Assembly: GCF_019279795.1 (NCBI RefSeq)
Contig: NC_056737.1
Location: forward strand, 1,194,850,665 to 1,194,914,664
DNA: 64,000 bases
Reading direction: 5' to 3'
Origin: Protopterus annectens
Lineage: Eukaryota > Chordata > Ceratodontiformes > Protopteridae
The translations under genes were made by a program, and so were the position numbers. Shown piece by piece: positions 1-11,334 of this stretch (positions are counted from its first letter, which is position 1; each line of letters opens with the position of its first letter). The notes beneath the pieces were generated by a model that saw only the letters and a program-made list of their open reading frames with translations, ran no database searches and was not told the origin of the DNA.

Positions 1-1158
1 GATATAACTCCCCCTGCTATCACTATGGAAATGGCCCTTAATGCTCTCTCTATGACCAAGAACATTCGGTCAATGGGCCCAGACAATATTCCAGGATGCC
101 TTCAAAACAGCATGAAATATGACCTATCAGATGCTCTGGAATTGTTAATTAATTGTAGCTTCCAAACAGGCTTTGTGCCTCACAAATGGAGAACAGCAGC
201 AGTCATCCCTCTGCACAAAGTTGGGCCATTTGCAGACCCTGGAAACTACAGACCCATAAACTTCAGTTGTCTAATATGCAAAGCCATGGAAAGAATTATC
301 ATGGAAAAGATTAGTAATGATTTTGTAAACCTCCAGACACTGGACCTAACCTGATTTGGTTTTGTTAAGGGCAGGTCGTGCCTACTAAACTTGGTCGACT
401 TCTTTAAGAAGACCACCAAAGTGATGGATAAGGACAAAATGGTTCACACTGCCTACCTTGACCTGACCAAGGCATTTGACACAATACTCCAATCGGGCAT
501 TGGTGACAAACTTAAGAGGTTAGGTATAAACCCTTATATCACACAGAATGTTAGAATTGGTGATTCCACCTCTACAAAGAGGACACTCACAAGTGGAGCC
601 CCCTCAATGATTGGCCCCAGGACTGCTCCTTTTTGGCATTTGTTTCTCTGAAGTGAAGGCCAATGTCAGTGGTCCTTGGCTGACCACATTTACAGATGAT
701 TGCAAATTAGAACTGGTCACACAATCCCCAGTGACACAAATATACTCCAGGAAGGGCTGACATAGAAAAATAACTGGTGTCAGAGCCATGGACTAAAGCT
801 AAATGCCAAAAAATGCATAATTGTATCCTTAGGGAAGTCATCCACCTCTGGTGACTATCATATTGGCAATACACCACTAAGAGTTGACTCAGTAGTGAGG
901 GACTTGGGGACATACATGAACAGTAATCTAGTCTTTGACCATTACATGTCTACAGTAGTGAAGAAATCATTTTAGTTGTGAAACTTATAAACAAAGGCAT
1001 GGCATCCAGGTGCAAGGAGGTCATTGTTCGACTATATTCAGCATTCATAGACCTATCATTGACTACAATGCTTCCTATGGTATGTACCTAACCAGGCATA
1101 TCCAACAACTGGAACGTCCAGAGAGGTTCCTCACTAAAAGAATGCAGAGCATAAGTAA
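1..1158 (+). mobile_element. CR1-type LINE, ORF2 RT part, 5' side of a split copy (runs off the window edge)
   Basis: The translation contains reverse-transcriptase blocks typical of CR1 ORF2: PDNIPGCLQNS, NYRPINFSCLICKAMERII, FGFVKGRSCLLNL, then YLDLTKAFDTI, and finally GLKLNAKKCIIV. Stops and frameshifts are frequent. A deletion removes residues between GINPYIT and the segment before the GVPQGS-type block, so the copy is dead. It is the same subfamily as the copy at 14.8-18.4 kb. The sequence breaks off near CATAAGTAAC and resumes at 2472, because another CR1 is inserted here. CR1 RTs copy their own mRNA by target-primed reverse transcription. The assignment is firm; the exact junction is uncertain by about 10 bases. 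Confidence 0.85.
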
Positions 1159-2471
1159 CAATTCTAATTCGGGTTTGTAAAAGGCAGATCATGTCTCCTA
1201 AACCTGAATGACTTCTTTGAAGCAGTCACCAAAGCCGTAGATGAGGATAAGGTGGTTCACACAGCCAGATCTTACCAAGGCTTTTGACACCATCCCCCAC
1301 TCTGGAATTATAGTTAAACTGACTAAACTAGGTATAAATCCCTATGTCACAAGATGGGTTGCCAACTGGCTCACTGACAAAACCCACACTGTGAAAGTAG
1401 CAGACTCTAAATCTGACTTCAGACCAGTGACAAGTGGAGTACCACAGGGTTCAATCCTGGGTCCTCTCTTGTTTGGTATCTACTTTTCTGAAGTACAGGC
1501 TAACAGAGAAGATCTTTGGCTAACGAAGTTCGCAGATGACTGCAAACTAGGAGCCATAATTGAAACTCCTAACGATGTGGACATCCTACAAAAGGGCCTC
1601 ACTGAAACAGATGCCTGGTGTCAAAAAGCCATGGCCTCAAGCTCAATGCCAAAAAGTGCATTGTCATCCCCTTGGTAAGAACTCTGTACCCATGAGCTAC
1701 CACATAGGTAGTAGTCGACTTAACGCCGAAAGTGTGATAAGAGACATTGGGACACAGGTGGACAGCAGTCTCTCCTTTGATAATCACATCGCCACAGTAG
1801 TCAGGAAATCCTTCTATGTGGCACACCTTATCACAAAATGTTTCTCATCCAGGAAAAAAGTGGTCAGTGTTCCCCTCTATTCGTCACTCATTAGACCTAT
1901 TATAGAGTACAACGCCCTTTTGGTATGTACCTCACAAGATATCTACAACAACTGGAAAGACTGCCGAAATACCTCACAAAGAGGATTACTGGCCTCAAAC
2001 AGATGCCCTACACAGACCATCTCAAAAAACTCCATCTTTACTCTGTCGCATATCGCCTACTCAGAGGCGATCTCTGCCTAACATACAAAGCTATGTCAAT
2101 CGCAGAGCTGTTGGACTTGCTCCACTTAAAGAAATCCCAATCCCTCCGAGCTACACCTTCTAGAGACCTAAACCTTGTCACCACAATAAACAGAACATGC
2201 TGGAGGGATAGATTCCTGTCCCAGAGACTTCCCATACTCTGGAACAAACTACCTATCTATATCAAACAAAAATCTTCATTAGCACTCTTCAAGAAAAATC
2301 TTGATGATTTGATGGGAAATAGGAAATTCACTCCGGGGATCACCTCTGTGGCTCTGCTCGACAGGGGCACAGGAAAATAACTTTCTTGGGTTGCAAAAGT
2401 CAGGGTACCTTTTTAGCTAGGCTTATATAGGCCCTAGGGCTGATAAACTAGTACCTACCTATGAACCTATG
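1159..2471 (+). mobile_element. CR1 LINE, 5'-truncated copy nested inside an older CR1
   Basis: The copy starts inside the RT domain at GFVKGRSCLLNLNDFF and reads DLTKAFDTIPHSGI, then TSGVPQGSILGPLLFGIYF and the catalytic-type block KFADDCKLGA. It continues to the C-terminal thumb region (SLIRPIIEYNA, NRTCWRDRFLSQRLPILWNK, SLALFKKNLDD). It has a few frameshifts, for example near 1640 and 1925. The 3' end carries the tail motif CCTATGAACCTATG shared by the other CR1 copies here. The host CR1 continues directly after it. Truncation at the 5' end is the usual outcome of incomplete reverse transcription. Confidence 0.88.
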
Positions 2472-3015
2472 ACTTATGCAGGCCACCTTAAGGCCCTATC
2501 TCTGTATTTTGTCTCCTACAGGCTGTTGAGGGGACATCTATGCATGGCATACAGGGCATTATCAGACTCCACTCTGATGGACCTCCTGTATATCAACAAA
2601 ACAAACAGCACCAGAATTACCATTCTAAAGACTTAGCCCTTGCTTGTGATACAAATAGGACCTGCTGGAGAGATAGGTATATATCCCAGAGATGACCCCG
2701 TCTATGGACCAGGCTCCCCATCCATGTGAAGTACAGTTCCTCCCTAACCCAATTCAAGAGTAACTTGTACAACTGGATGAGGAACAGGAAATCCATTCCC
2801 TGTTTGTCACCCATGTCTGTAATGGATACAGGCAGTCTGTATATAGTTCATCTCCCAGGCCTTACTTGTAGATATTTCATCACTCAAGCCCTTGCTTACA
2901 CTTATAAAAGGTAGCAAAACTTGTTGGAGATGTGTGATGCATGGCTAGGCTTAAAAATGCATTTGTAGTCATTAGCCTGGTACACACCTGTGATCCTATG
3001 AAACTATAAGTTCAT
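2472..3015 (+). mobile_element. CR1 LINE, 3' part of the interrupted host copy
   Basis: This resumes the copy that starts at position 1. ACTTATGCAGGCCACCTTAA aligns with the matching stretch at 17.9 kb, which is uninterrupted there. The C-terminal RT region and 3' UTR follow, ending near the tail AGCCTGGTACACACCTGTGA and CCTATGAAAC. It is more decayed than the nested copy, which fits its being older. Confidence 0.8.
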
Positions 3016-3399
3016 TTTTTGTCCATTCAGTCTCAGCATTACAAGACTCACTAAAGCAGGTCCTGAAATTTCAGATAGTTACCCTTGGGCTATATGTATA
3101 CCTAGTTTCTGTTGGTGGAGTAGAGGATGAAAACTTTGTTAAACGGCTGGGTTTGTGATGGAGGTAGAGGGTTTGAACCCCTTTTTACCTTAATCTTTTA
3201 TTTTTACTTTCCAAACATCAGGTAATATATAAGAGGCTACCTTGTGTCTAGTGATAGTGCAGAGAGTTAAGGCTCCGTGAACGATCTGTTTGTGCATGCT
3301 GAGGGTACAATGCTACAGTCTTTTTTAAGTGCTTTTAGAGCACAATTTAAAAGTGTCTCTGGTGTTTAGTGATCTCCTTGCCTAGGTCTTTCATACTTC
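3016..3399. other. Intergenic stretch, one possible tRNA-like SINE head
   Basis: Nothing coding is visible. Around 3115-3185 there is a B-box-like GGGTTTGAACCCC about 45 bases after TTTGTTAAACGGCTGGG, which loosely resembles an A-box. This could be the head of an old tRNA-derived SINE, but no tail is recognisable. Confidence 0.2.
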
Positions 3400-3660
3400 T
3401 AAACTTTGTTACAGTGCCTTTCTACATGTCTTAGGTCATGATATTAAGAGCATCCCTGTTATCTAGGGTTCATCATACCCCACATCTTTCATGGTGCTAT
3501 CAACTTTCTACATGTCTTAGGGTATAATATCAAGAGTAGAGTACCCCATGGTGTCGAGTGTTCCCCTATCCCACATATTTTGTAATGCAAAACTTTGTTC
3601 TACTGTTTTTCTGTGTCACTCTGGGCATGATATAGTCTAGTAACCCCCATGTTGCAAGAT
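3400..3660. repeat. Degenerate tandem repeat, about 90-100 bp unit
   Basis: Three imperfect units share AACTTTGTT, TTTCTACATGTCTTAGG, then ATGATAT or ATAATAT, and a CCCCAC or CCCCCAT segment. The spacing is roughly 85-100 bases. Divergence is high, so the unit length is approximate. Confidence 0.3.
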
Positions 3661-3729
3661 TTGCTTGTTTTCTAGGAAAGTGTGTACTACATCCCCCTCC
3701 CCACATACACACACATTCATGCATACACT

Positions 3730-3730
<1 letters not shown>

Positions 3731-3790
<60 letters not shown>

Positions 3791-3860
3791 CGCACACACG
3801 CACACACGCACACACACACACACATGCACGCACACGCACACACGCACACACGCACACACA
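3731..3860. repeat. (CA)n microsatellite
   Basis: This is a nearly pure CA run of about 50 bases followed by CACG-interrupted repeats. Long apparent reading frames across it (Thr-His or Cys-Val repeats) are products of the dinucleotide period. Confidence 0.95.
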
Positions 3861-4754
3861 CAACACATACTCATCTTAAGCCACTCATACCTTTAAATAC
3901 ACTTAAACATGCAGCTACATAAATATATCCACACACAGATACCTCAACACTATCTGTTCACTACTCCCTGGCACTCACATCTAACATTATCAGCTGAATG
4001 CAAGCTTTTGGTTGCATTCATTAACATGAGTGGCTAAGGAAACTTATGTAGCTGAGTGATTCTCTGTCTAACTCTGCTCCATAAACACCTTGCTGCAGGC
4101 ATTTCTGGGTGAGAGCACATGGCTAATTAACCAATGCTGCTCCTCTGGAATGCCTCAATGGTATTTGCAGTAAGCTGCAGAGACAGCCACCTACAGTTTC
4201 ATTCTAGTCATACCTGCGCAAACAACATTGTTACAGCTAGAGGTAAATTTACATTATAACAATGCCTGTCACCTGTTGTACATGTAGCTTAACAAGCATT
4301 AATATCCTTAATGGATTATTAACATCATAAAACAGGTATGTCTGTGTCCAGTTCATTAAAAGTGTGCTCTTTTTATACAGTGTTGGATATTTTGCTCTGT
4401 TCGTATGGTAGAATTGCTGCTTTAATTGCTCTTACATTTTATTTAGGTCAACAGAAAAAAGGCATAGAACACAGTCTGCCTATGTACTAAAATAAATTAA
4501 CCACATGATCAAGCATGTTTAGTCAGTATATGCTACTTGAGAAGCGTTGTTACGATTTTTTAAATGTTCACCAACATTGTGTTTGCACCATGCAATTAAA
4601 TATTGAATGTTTACTAATAATTTAGTTCATGTAATGATTTGTTTACTGTAGTAAATCCTTGTTTTTCATGTATACTGTATGTCACTTTGAATATTTTCTG
4701 TAAACCAGTTGTTGATTGTTTACTTATTTTTGTAAATGATAATCTGTAGAACAT
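3861..4754. other. AT-rich intergenic DNA
   Basis: No coding signal or clear repeat family was recognised. The last 150 bases may be 3' UTR of the L2 copy whose tail begins at 4755. Confidence 0.4.
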
Positions 4755-4854
4755 GTAGAGCTTTTCTCCCTGGGCCTTCGCTGAAAAAGGGCTACTTAGC
4801 TCAGTCAGGCAAACACAGTCAACAAATGTAAAATAAATAAATAAATAAAAATAT
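4755..4854 (+). mobile_element. L2-type LINE or SINE 3' tail
   Basis: This carries the tail seen repeatedly in the window: AGAGCTTTTCTCCCTGGGCC, a CTGAAAA segment, CAGTCAGGCAAACA, GTCAACAAATGTAAAATAAA, and a terminal (TAAA)n. The same order occurs at 7260, 33305 and, inverted, at 23985, 58690 and 63690. Only the 3' end is left here; upstream RT sequence is not recognisable. Confidence 0.75.
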
Positions 4855-5266
4855 TAAGAACAATTCAGCTGTTTCACCACTGCAAGTATAATATGTGAAT
4901 TGGCACCCCCATCTTTAATTTCACCCTTATATGTTTACCTGGCATCAGAATGCATGTGAAATTATCAGAAATCCTGTGCAGGCCCTGCACTTACAAAGCT
5001 TATGATACCACAGTCCAGAGGTGCAAAGTGCCAGAATCCATGGTTACTAGACATACATCCACAGAAGAAATTGCCCTCTATGTTACGTTTACCAACCTCC
5101 CTTAGTATTTTTTGCAAGGTACCAGCATTTCTTGAGTTGCTGGCTTCTAAAGACTGAGCCATACAGCTGCCGGTTATACGTGATGACTTATGTTACCAAC
5201 ATAATTATAACATTTCACTATGTTTTAAAAAGTAACCATCTACAAAAACAGAAATACAACACTTAC

Positions 5267-5353
5267 TGAAAGTTGTTATGTCTCTTACTGTATCCAGACT
5301 GGAACTTGTTACGTCTTTTACTGTATCCACTACATCTTTATATAATTGTTTAT
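5267..5353 (-). CDS. Candidate internal exon of an unrecognised host gene
   Basis: On the minus strand a pyrimidine-rich tract ending CAATTACACAG precedes an 87-base open segment followed by the donor GTAAGTG. Length is 29 codons exactly, and the reading frame enters and leaves in phase 1. The peptide is KQLYKDVVDTVKDVTSSSLD, then TVRDITTF, with an internal DTVKDV/DTVRDI repetition. I do not recognise the protein. Two other minus-strand segments (45534-45629 and 57878-57958) share phase 1-1 symmetry, which is the main reason to take it seriously. It could still be a chance open stretch between splice-like sites. Confidence 0.42.
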
Positions 5354-5732
5354 CTGTGTAATTGAAAAAAAAATTGTAAGTAAAGTATTCCAATGAATGA
5401 CTGTCGAACAGTAAAACTCATAATACATTAGCTTACACCACACAGTGTAAGGGCAGTTTTAATAATATATTTATATAAAACAATTGGTATTTTTCTTTTC
5501 TGTTTGTATAATCCTTCATTTACAAATATTCATTGATAAAATCTGATAGTGTCATTCCTGTTAAGCACATCAAACCTGTGACTATAACTTCCTGATAATA
5601 TACATTATTACTTAATTCTGTTACAGTGTAATACTGCTGTATAACACAAAATAATCCATTTTAACCCATTAATCATATGCAAACTGGCAACATTAACATT
5701 CCTGTTTTCTTCTTCAATGAGATGTTGCCAGG
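5354..5732. other. AT-rich intergenic or intronic DNA
   Basis: Nothing recognisable apart from the splice-acceptor tract of the candidate exon at its left edge. Confidence 0.4.
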
Positions 5733-5863
5733 AGTACAACTCTACACATACAGTATTATCTCTTGCATGTGCTCACATATATGCAGCACACTGGAGCATG
5801 ATTAACGTTTGTGCAGTACAACTCTACACCTACAGTATTATCTCTTGCATGTTCACATATATG
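5733..5863. repeat. Minisatellite, 80-82 bp unit, left fragment
   Basis: About 1.6 units are present, with the motifs TACAACTCTACACATACAG, TTATCTCTTGCATG and CACATATATGCAGCACACTG. The rest of the array continues at 9936; a transposon has split it. Confidence 0.9.
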
Positions 5864-6049
5864 CAGGGCCGGCCTTAGCTGAAACAGCGCCCTAGGCGAA
5901 GTACTGCTCTGGCGCCCCTTAAGCCCCACCCACGCCAAACTCAAAGAACACCCCTATTTGAGCCACGCCCACAGATGGGTCACTAGGCTACTGGCATGGA
6001 GGCCCTAAAGCCTAGACAAGAATTTCACCCATGCACACACAAAGTCAGC

Positions 6050-6170
6050 ACCTGTTTTCCCTGTACAGCAGCAGGGACAGAGGTGGGATCCCACGGGTGT
6101 ATTTTCAGTCTCCCATCCAGTTGTCCAGGTTCATCTTAAAGAGGGCTAGTGAGGATAAGGAACATGTTTT
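6050..6170 (-). mobile_element. CR1 LINE scrap, C-terminal end of ORF2
   Basis: The minus strand matches the end of the CR1 ORF2 seen at 54.2-54.4 kb, in the region corresponding to ALFKRNLDQWMGDRR. Only about 120 bases remain. Confidence 0.6.
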
Positions 6171-6584
6171 AGAGGCTATGAACTGTCATTTCAAAAGATT
6201 GAGATACCACTGTACTCTCCTCACATGCAGTGTCCTTGCAGTTAGCACTTAAAGTAGAGAAAAGTCTGTCAACTAAGCCTCCCCTAAAACAAAACCATCA
6301 AGAAAGACTTTGCAATTAGAATTATCCGTATATTTGTTTGAAGAAAACTGACAGAGCAAGACAAACAGGAACCATCACAGAGTTTGTTGGACAGCAAGGT
6401 ATTGTCATTGCAGGGAGATGGTGTGACTCCGACAATCACCCAACTAAACATAGAAGTGGTAACAAATGTGAATGTAAAAGAACATTGCAAATCACTATTT
6501 TGAACCTTTCACAACAAAACATTTTAATGTAGTATACCCAAGTTTTAAAACATAATAAACAGAATAACTGAAGCCTCTATCCAG

Positions 6585-7350
6585 AAAATATCCCATGGCA
6601 TACCCATCCATAAAGGTGGCAGCTTCATTGAACTGAAAAAACTATAGACCAATAGCTATCCTTTCCCCTCTGGCTAAAATTATGGAAAAGTGTATCCATA
6701 AACTCTTACACTAACTTATTCAAAATAATCTTCTGGCCAACTCCCAGCATGGATTTAGACCACAGCACAGTACCACCTCAGCCATCCTTTCCTTTTCTAA
6801 ATGTCATAAATTCCATCCGTAACAATCGATTTCTGTTTCTCCATCTTTCCAAGGCCTTTGACATTGTTAATCACCAGTTACTCTTACTTACCCTAATTCA
6901 GTAGGCAAAACCAGGAATTCGCTAACTTACTGTGATCCCCTCCCTTAATCAGTTCAAAAAAATCTCAACAGTATTTTAAAACTCACTGGTTATGTCCTTG
7001 CTCTAACCCTGAGTAAAGCCTCATCCACTTCCATAATCCTGCAATTTTATTTATAGCAACTACCCTCTTACAGTAAGGTTTGAAAAGAGAAACTAATATC
7101 TTTGCAGATACTCTGCATACAAGCTACAACTATAGGTTTGATAAGAGACCAGCATATTTATATACACTTCTGTATATAAACTGTATTCATACGCTTGAAA
7201 TGTGAGATTAACTTGTACATTAATACCATGTTTGTGCATATACTGTAACTTGCTTGTCTTTAAGTTTGGAGCTTTTCTGCCGGGGCCTCTGCTGAAAATG
7301 GATATGTATCCAGTCGGACTATCACAGTCAAATTTAAAATAAAATAAAAA
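6585..7350 (+). mobile_element. L2-type LINE fragment with internal deletion and intact 3' tail
   Basis: Disrupted frames give L2-like RT blocks: an NYRPIAILSPLAKIMEKCI-like segment, SQHGFRP, and LHLSKAFDIVNHQLLL. It then jumps near 6910 to the C-terminal region (SLNQFKK). The 3' end has GGAGCTTTTCTGCCGGGGCC, CTGAAAATGGATATG and an A-rich tail. It lies inside the hAT-like element, so it was either inserted there or carried by it. Confidence 0.75.
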
Positions 7351-8579
7351 TCAGTATGAGCAGAATATTTACATTTTGCCACAGCCAAGAACGAGACTGC
7401 TAAACCAGAGGTCAATTTGCAGCTACCCATACATTCAGATAATGTTTGAAAAGTGCAAGATCATTCCCTTTCTCTATTTTCTTTGTATAGAACCACACCA
7501 CTATGCTAAAATGCTGTGACACTATTAGTAAAATGGCATGCATCCCACTGTAAAGAACTACTGGTTCTGGCTGCCTGAAGAGAAAATGGCAATACAACTG
7601 AAGACATTTTGTACTGGATGACTCAGATGTCTACACCCCCCCCCCCCAAAAAAAAAAAAAAAAAGACTAACTAACATCACAGTCACATAGATTCCTAGAA
7701 ATAACAAGTTAAAATACAAATGTAGTGCCTGGGTTCCAAGCATCAAGGCTGAAGGAACAAATTGTAAGCCAATTATTACAATGTCATTTGTTGATCAGTG
7801 TTATAATATTGTGTGCATATTGTTTTATTAGCAAATGTCATTACGTGATCTCTCTTTTTATGGGGCTTTTACAGAGGTGACAGCACAGCATGCCAATGAG
7901 CATGTGCTGGGTAAGGCACAATCATTGTAGCATATCAGTCTAGAAAAGAATGATAGGTGATGTGGTTTGATTTCCCCCATGCGTTCCCATAGATTCCATA
8001 GTTTCTGGACACTTAACAGATTACATGTGATCCCTTCAGCAAAGCAATGACAAGGTTTACAACTTGTAAACAGTTTTAGTAAGGGGAAATAGACCAGATT
8101 ATAATTCAATGTAACTTTTGTTGGCTCAAAATAAAATACATTATAAAACCATTTCTCAAACATACAGTTAGGAACTGTTTTCCTTTTCTTTAGCTAATCT
8201 CCCATTTCTTTTGCACTTCTATATTGATACTGCCCTAAGAGTTAACTTATTGATAATTGGAAAGCACTCGGCTAGTTTTAAAGTAGCAAAGTGAAATGTC
8301 TATTCGTTCACATATAACAAAACTTAGCAACCTGAGTCATTTCAGTTTCAGACAGTAATGGTCACAGCCAGTGAATGGCTGAAAAACACTTTACCTTGTC
8401 TCAACTTAGTAATACGAAAAACACACACTGTATTTGTCTTCACATTCATGTAATTAATTGTCTGATGTTAAGCCTTTTGTGTAATAACGATAGATTTTCT
8501 TGAGTTTTTTTTTTAAAGTAATGACACAATACAGCGACTGCTTTAACTTTTAAAGTGATATAGTCATTCCACCGTTGTT
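7351..8579. other. AT-rich interior of the hAT-like element
   Basis: A C12/A17 homopolymer tract lies at 7636-7664. A 101-codon open frame at 7858-8163 (minus) has no recognisable domain. Nothing else is supported. Confidence 0.4.
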
Positions 8580-8695
8580 ATATAGGTTCGTACTAGGCTA
8601 ACTGCCCTTTTGAAGGCTAGCCACCATGTGAGAATCAAACCTTGCACCTTGTCTCTTTAAGGTAAGCACCTTAACCATTATGTCATCCTCCCACC
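8580..8695 (-). mobile_element. tRNA-derived SINE with a CR1-type 3' tail
   Basis: Read on the minus strand, the element starts GGGAGGATGACATAATGG, with TGGTTAAGGTGC as the A-box region. The B-box-like GGTTTGATTCT follows about 40 bases later. It ends in GCCTAGTACGAACCTATA, which matches the 3' ends of the CR1 copies in this window (GCCTAGTACCGACCTATGAA at 45.2 kb). A pol III head joined to a LINE tail is the classic SINE plan, and the tail implies mobilisation by CR1 machinery. It is only about 115 bp long. Confidence 0.7.
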
Positions 8696-9850
8696 TGTGA
8701 TTTCCAGATCTCACAATCAATGGTACAAAAATATTTCCCTCGTCGTTTTATCAGTTCTGATTAAATCTGTTGATATTGTTTAATGGCTCTTACAAACTCT
8801 GATGATATTCTATAAAGACAAGACGCTAAACTGACACAAAGTGTAAAATAAAGCTTTTTTTTGGTTAATTGCAAGTGTAAGATGTATGGTAGTCTACTAA
8901 ATGCAGTTGTCCGTCTTTTAACTTTTTATTCTTGACTCTCGGGATGTTAAAACATCCCTAAAGCAGGAGGTACATTTATTAATAGAAGAACTTTAACAGT
9001 TACAGTACAGCAAACAATAAAACAGCGCTGAAGATAAAACAATTTCGGATCAAATTTTATCACATATATTAGTTTTTTCACTGTTACACCAGAACATTAA
9101 CTAAAGGAAATTTAATTTAAAATGACATTCTGGTGTCATGTCATTTATTATCACTAAATCGGACGAATGGCCATATACAGGAGGGGGTGGGAGAAGCACT
9201 CATAAATATGTCCTTGTATTTTTAATAAGAGGAAATCAGTGTAGATACGTGGTAATCATGATGACGTAGAATGCTCACAAATTAGTAGACCTAAAAGATG
9301 AACAGTCTCGGTGAGAAACTAAAGTAGTTTCCTCTCCTTGAACTGATCATCCTGCATTATGTTTCCTGAACGAGTTAGAATGTTGATAAATTGCAATAAT
9401 AATATAACAGTACGGAGTTCTAGATAAAAAATACTAGGTATATGCAAGTAGCATTTGTTAACATGGAAAGGTATTTCCCAAAAGGCGATTGTAGAGCCCT
9501 AGTTAATTTTTACTGTGTATTTCATAGCAGTTGATAAATAAAACTACATTGATCTCCACATTCTCTTTGCTGCCAAAATCAGTTTTGCATATTTAATGTG
9601 AGGACCCATTGTATTATGTATCTTACCAGCTGTTTTTCACGAGTTCCATGTGAATTTGTGTATTGGATATTTTCTGGAAGTGCGCCTTCCACATCCGTGA
9701 GCTCCAATAAAACAGTGATTGAGATCGCGTTCGTGCTTAAGTTCAAGTGAGGGAGGGCGCATTTCTAGCCTGTATGAGCGGCGGTGACTGAATATTGAAA
9801 ATAAATGTACTTGTTATTGTCTTTTCAGCTTTCCCGGTTAGCGTTCGTTT
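8696..9850. other. AT-rich interior of the hAT-like element
   Basis: No gene or repeat family was recognised. The last 200 bases before the right end become CpG-rich. Confidence 0.4.
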
Positions 9851-9935
9851 CACAGCAGAATTGCGCCCTTTTGAGGCCGGCCTGTACGGCGCCCTAGGCG
9901 GTCGCCTAGTTCGCCTATGCCTAAGGCCAGCCATG

Positions 9936-10735
9936 CATATATGCAGCACACTGGAGCATGATTAACGTTTGTGCAGTACAACTCTACACATACAGTATTA
10001 TCTCTTGCATGTGCTCACATATATGCAGCACACTGGAGCATGATTAACATTTGTGCAGTACAACTCTACACATACAGTATTATCTCTTGCATGTGCTCAC
10101 ATATATGCAGCACACTGGAGCATGATTAACATTTGTGCAGTACAACTCTACACCTACAGTATTATCTCTTGCATGTTCACATATATGCAGCACACTGGTG
10201 CATGATTAACGTTTGTGCAGCACAACTCTACACATACAGTATTATCTCTTGCATGTTCACAAATATGCAGCACATTGGTGCACGGTTAATGTTTGTACAG
10301 TACAACTCTACACATACAGTATTATCTCTTGCATGTTCACAAATATGCAGCACACTGATGCATGATTAACGTTTGTGAAGTACAACTCTACACATACAGT
10401 ATTATCTCTTGCATGTTCACAAATATGCAGCACACTGGTGCATGATTAACGTTTGTGAAGTACAACTCTACACATACAGTATTATCTCTTGCATGTTCAC
10501 AAATATGCAGCACACTGGTGCATGATTAACGTTTGTGAAGTACAACTCTACACATACAGTATTATCTCTTGCATGTTCACAAATATGCAGCACACTGGTG
10601 CATGATTAATGTTTGTGAAGTACAACTCTACACATACAGTATTATCTCTTGCATGTTCACAAATATGCAGCACACTGGTGCATGATTAACGTTTGTGCAG
10701 TACAACTCTAAAATTACAGTACTTTCAACTGTATG
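9936..10735. repeat. Minisatellite, 80-82 bp unit, about 10 copies
   Basis: Units repeat at 82 bp (9939, 10021, 10103) and then at 80 bp, the difference being GTGCTCAC versus GTTCAC. Later units with AAATATGCAG and GTTTGTGAAG are nearly identical to each other, which suggests recent expansion. The array is continuous with 5733-5863 across the hAT insertion. Confidence 0.95.
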
Positions 10736-11185
10736 TGCTCACATATACGTGGCACACACATATACACAGCACACACATATACGCAGCACACACATATACA
10801 CAGCACACAGTGCACAGCTAGTGTTATTACATTTTGGCGCTTACTTTTCCTGCTCAGCCCAGGCTCACGGTTCATGTTTCTTCTGTCTGGGGTCTGCATG
10901 TAGGCAAGAATAGAATGGCACTTAATCATGGGCTCTCAGAGCATTGAAAGAGAGACATGTTAAAAATGTGTGGAGTTGTAGTCCACTTTAAGTCCAAGGT
11001 GAGCAACAAGACAAAAAAAAGTATTGGGGGGTGACTGTCAAGAAGTTTGTTCAGATAGTGGAAGATTTAAAGCAGAAGAAATATTTTGTCTAGAACTATC
11101 CTTTGTAGGGGCACCCATAGAATACATTGTAGTTCCAGAGTTTTTGGGAAAGAACATTAACCTTCCACCTCAACGCAAGCTAGAT

Positions 11186-11233
<48 letters not shown>

Positions 11234-11334
11234 TAAGAAACTTACAGTTGAGCCACATAAACTTTAAAAAGGCATAACAGGAAGTTCCTATCTGAACTGG
11301 AACAAAGGAGAATAGAACAAGCGGTGTAGGGGAA
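10736..11334. other. Spacer with CACATATAC repeats and a (TA)n run
   Basis: Short CACACATATACGCAGCA repeats follow the minisatellite to about 10810. A pure (TA)n run lies at 11190-11231. In between, a short open segment (PIEYIVVPEFLGKNINLPPQ) leads toward the gypsy remnant but is not recognised. Confidence 0.5.

Larger units (their letters stand above)
5864..9935. mobile_element. hAT-like DNA transposon (4.07 kb), no recognisable transposase
   Basis: The left end is CAGGGCCGGCCTTAG; the right end, read inverted, is CATGGCTGGCCTTAG. Both ends continue with CGCCCTAGGCG-type CpG-rich sequence. Flanks are an exact 8 bp duplication, CATATATG, at 5856-5863 and 9936-9943, and the minisatellite is continuous once the element is removed. 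A terminal CAGGG with an 8 bp target duplication is characteristic of hAT. Inside are a CR1 scrap, an L2 fragment, a CR1-tailed SINE and long AT-rich DNA with no transposase-like frame. It is therefore a non-autonomous or gutted copy. Family assignment is inferred from ends and duplication only. Confidence 0.78.

Noticed and set aside
3115-3185. tRNA gene
   Set aside because: A B-box-like motif is present but no tRNA fold is apparent; at best a SINE head.
4990-5162. Possible further minus-strand exon (open frame, donor GTAAGTGC)
   Set aside because: The acceptor has no good pyrimidine tract and the phase (0-0) differs from the three better candidates.
10133-10369. Repeated open frame in the 80 bp minisatellite
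   Set aside because: The period is 80 or 82 bases, not a multiple of three, and the frame does not persist.
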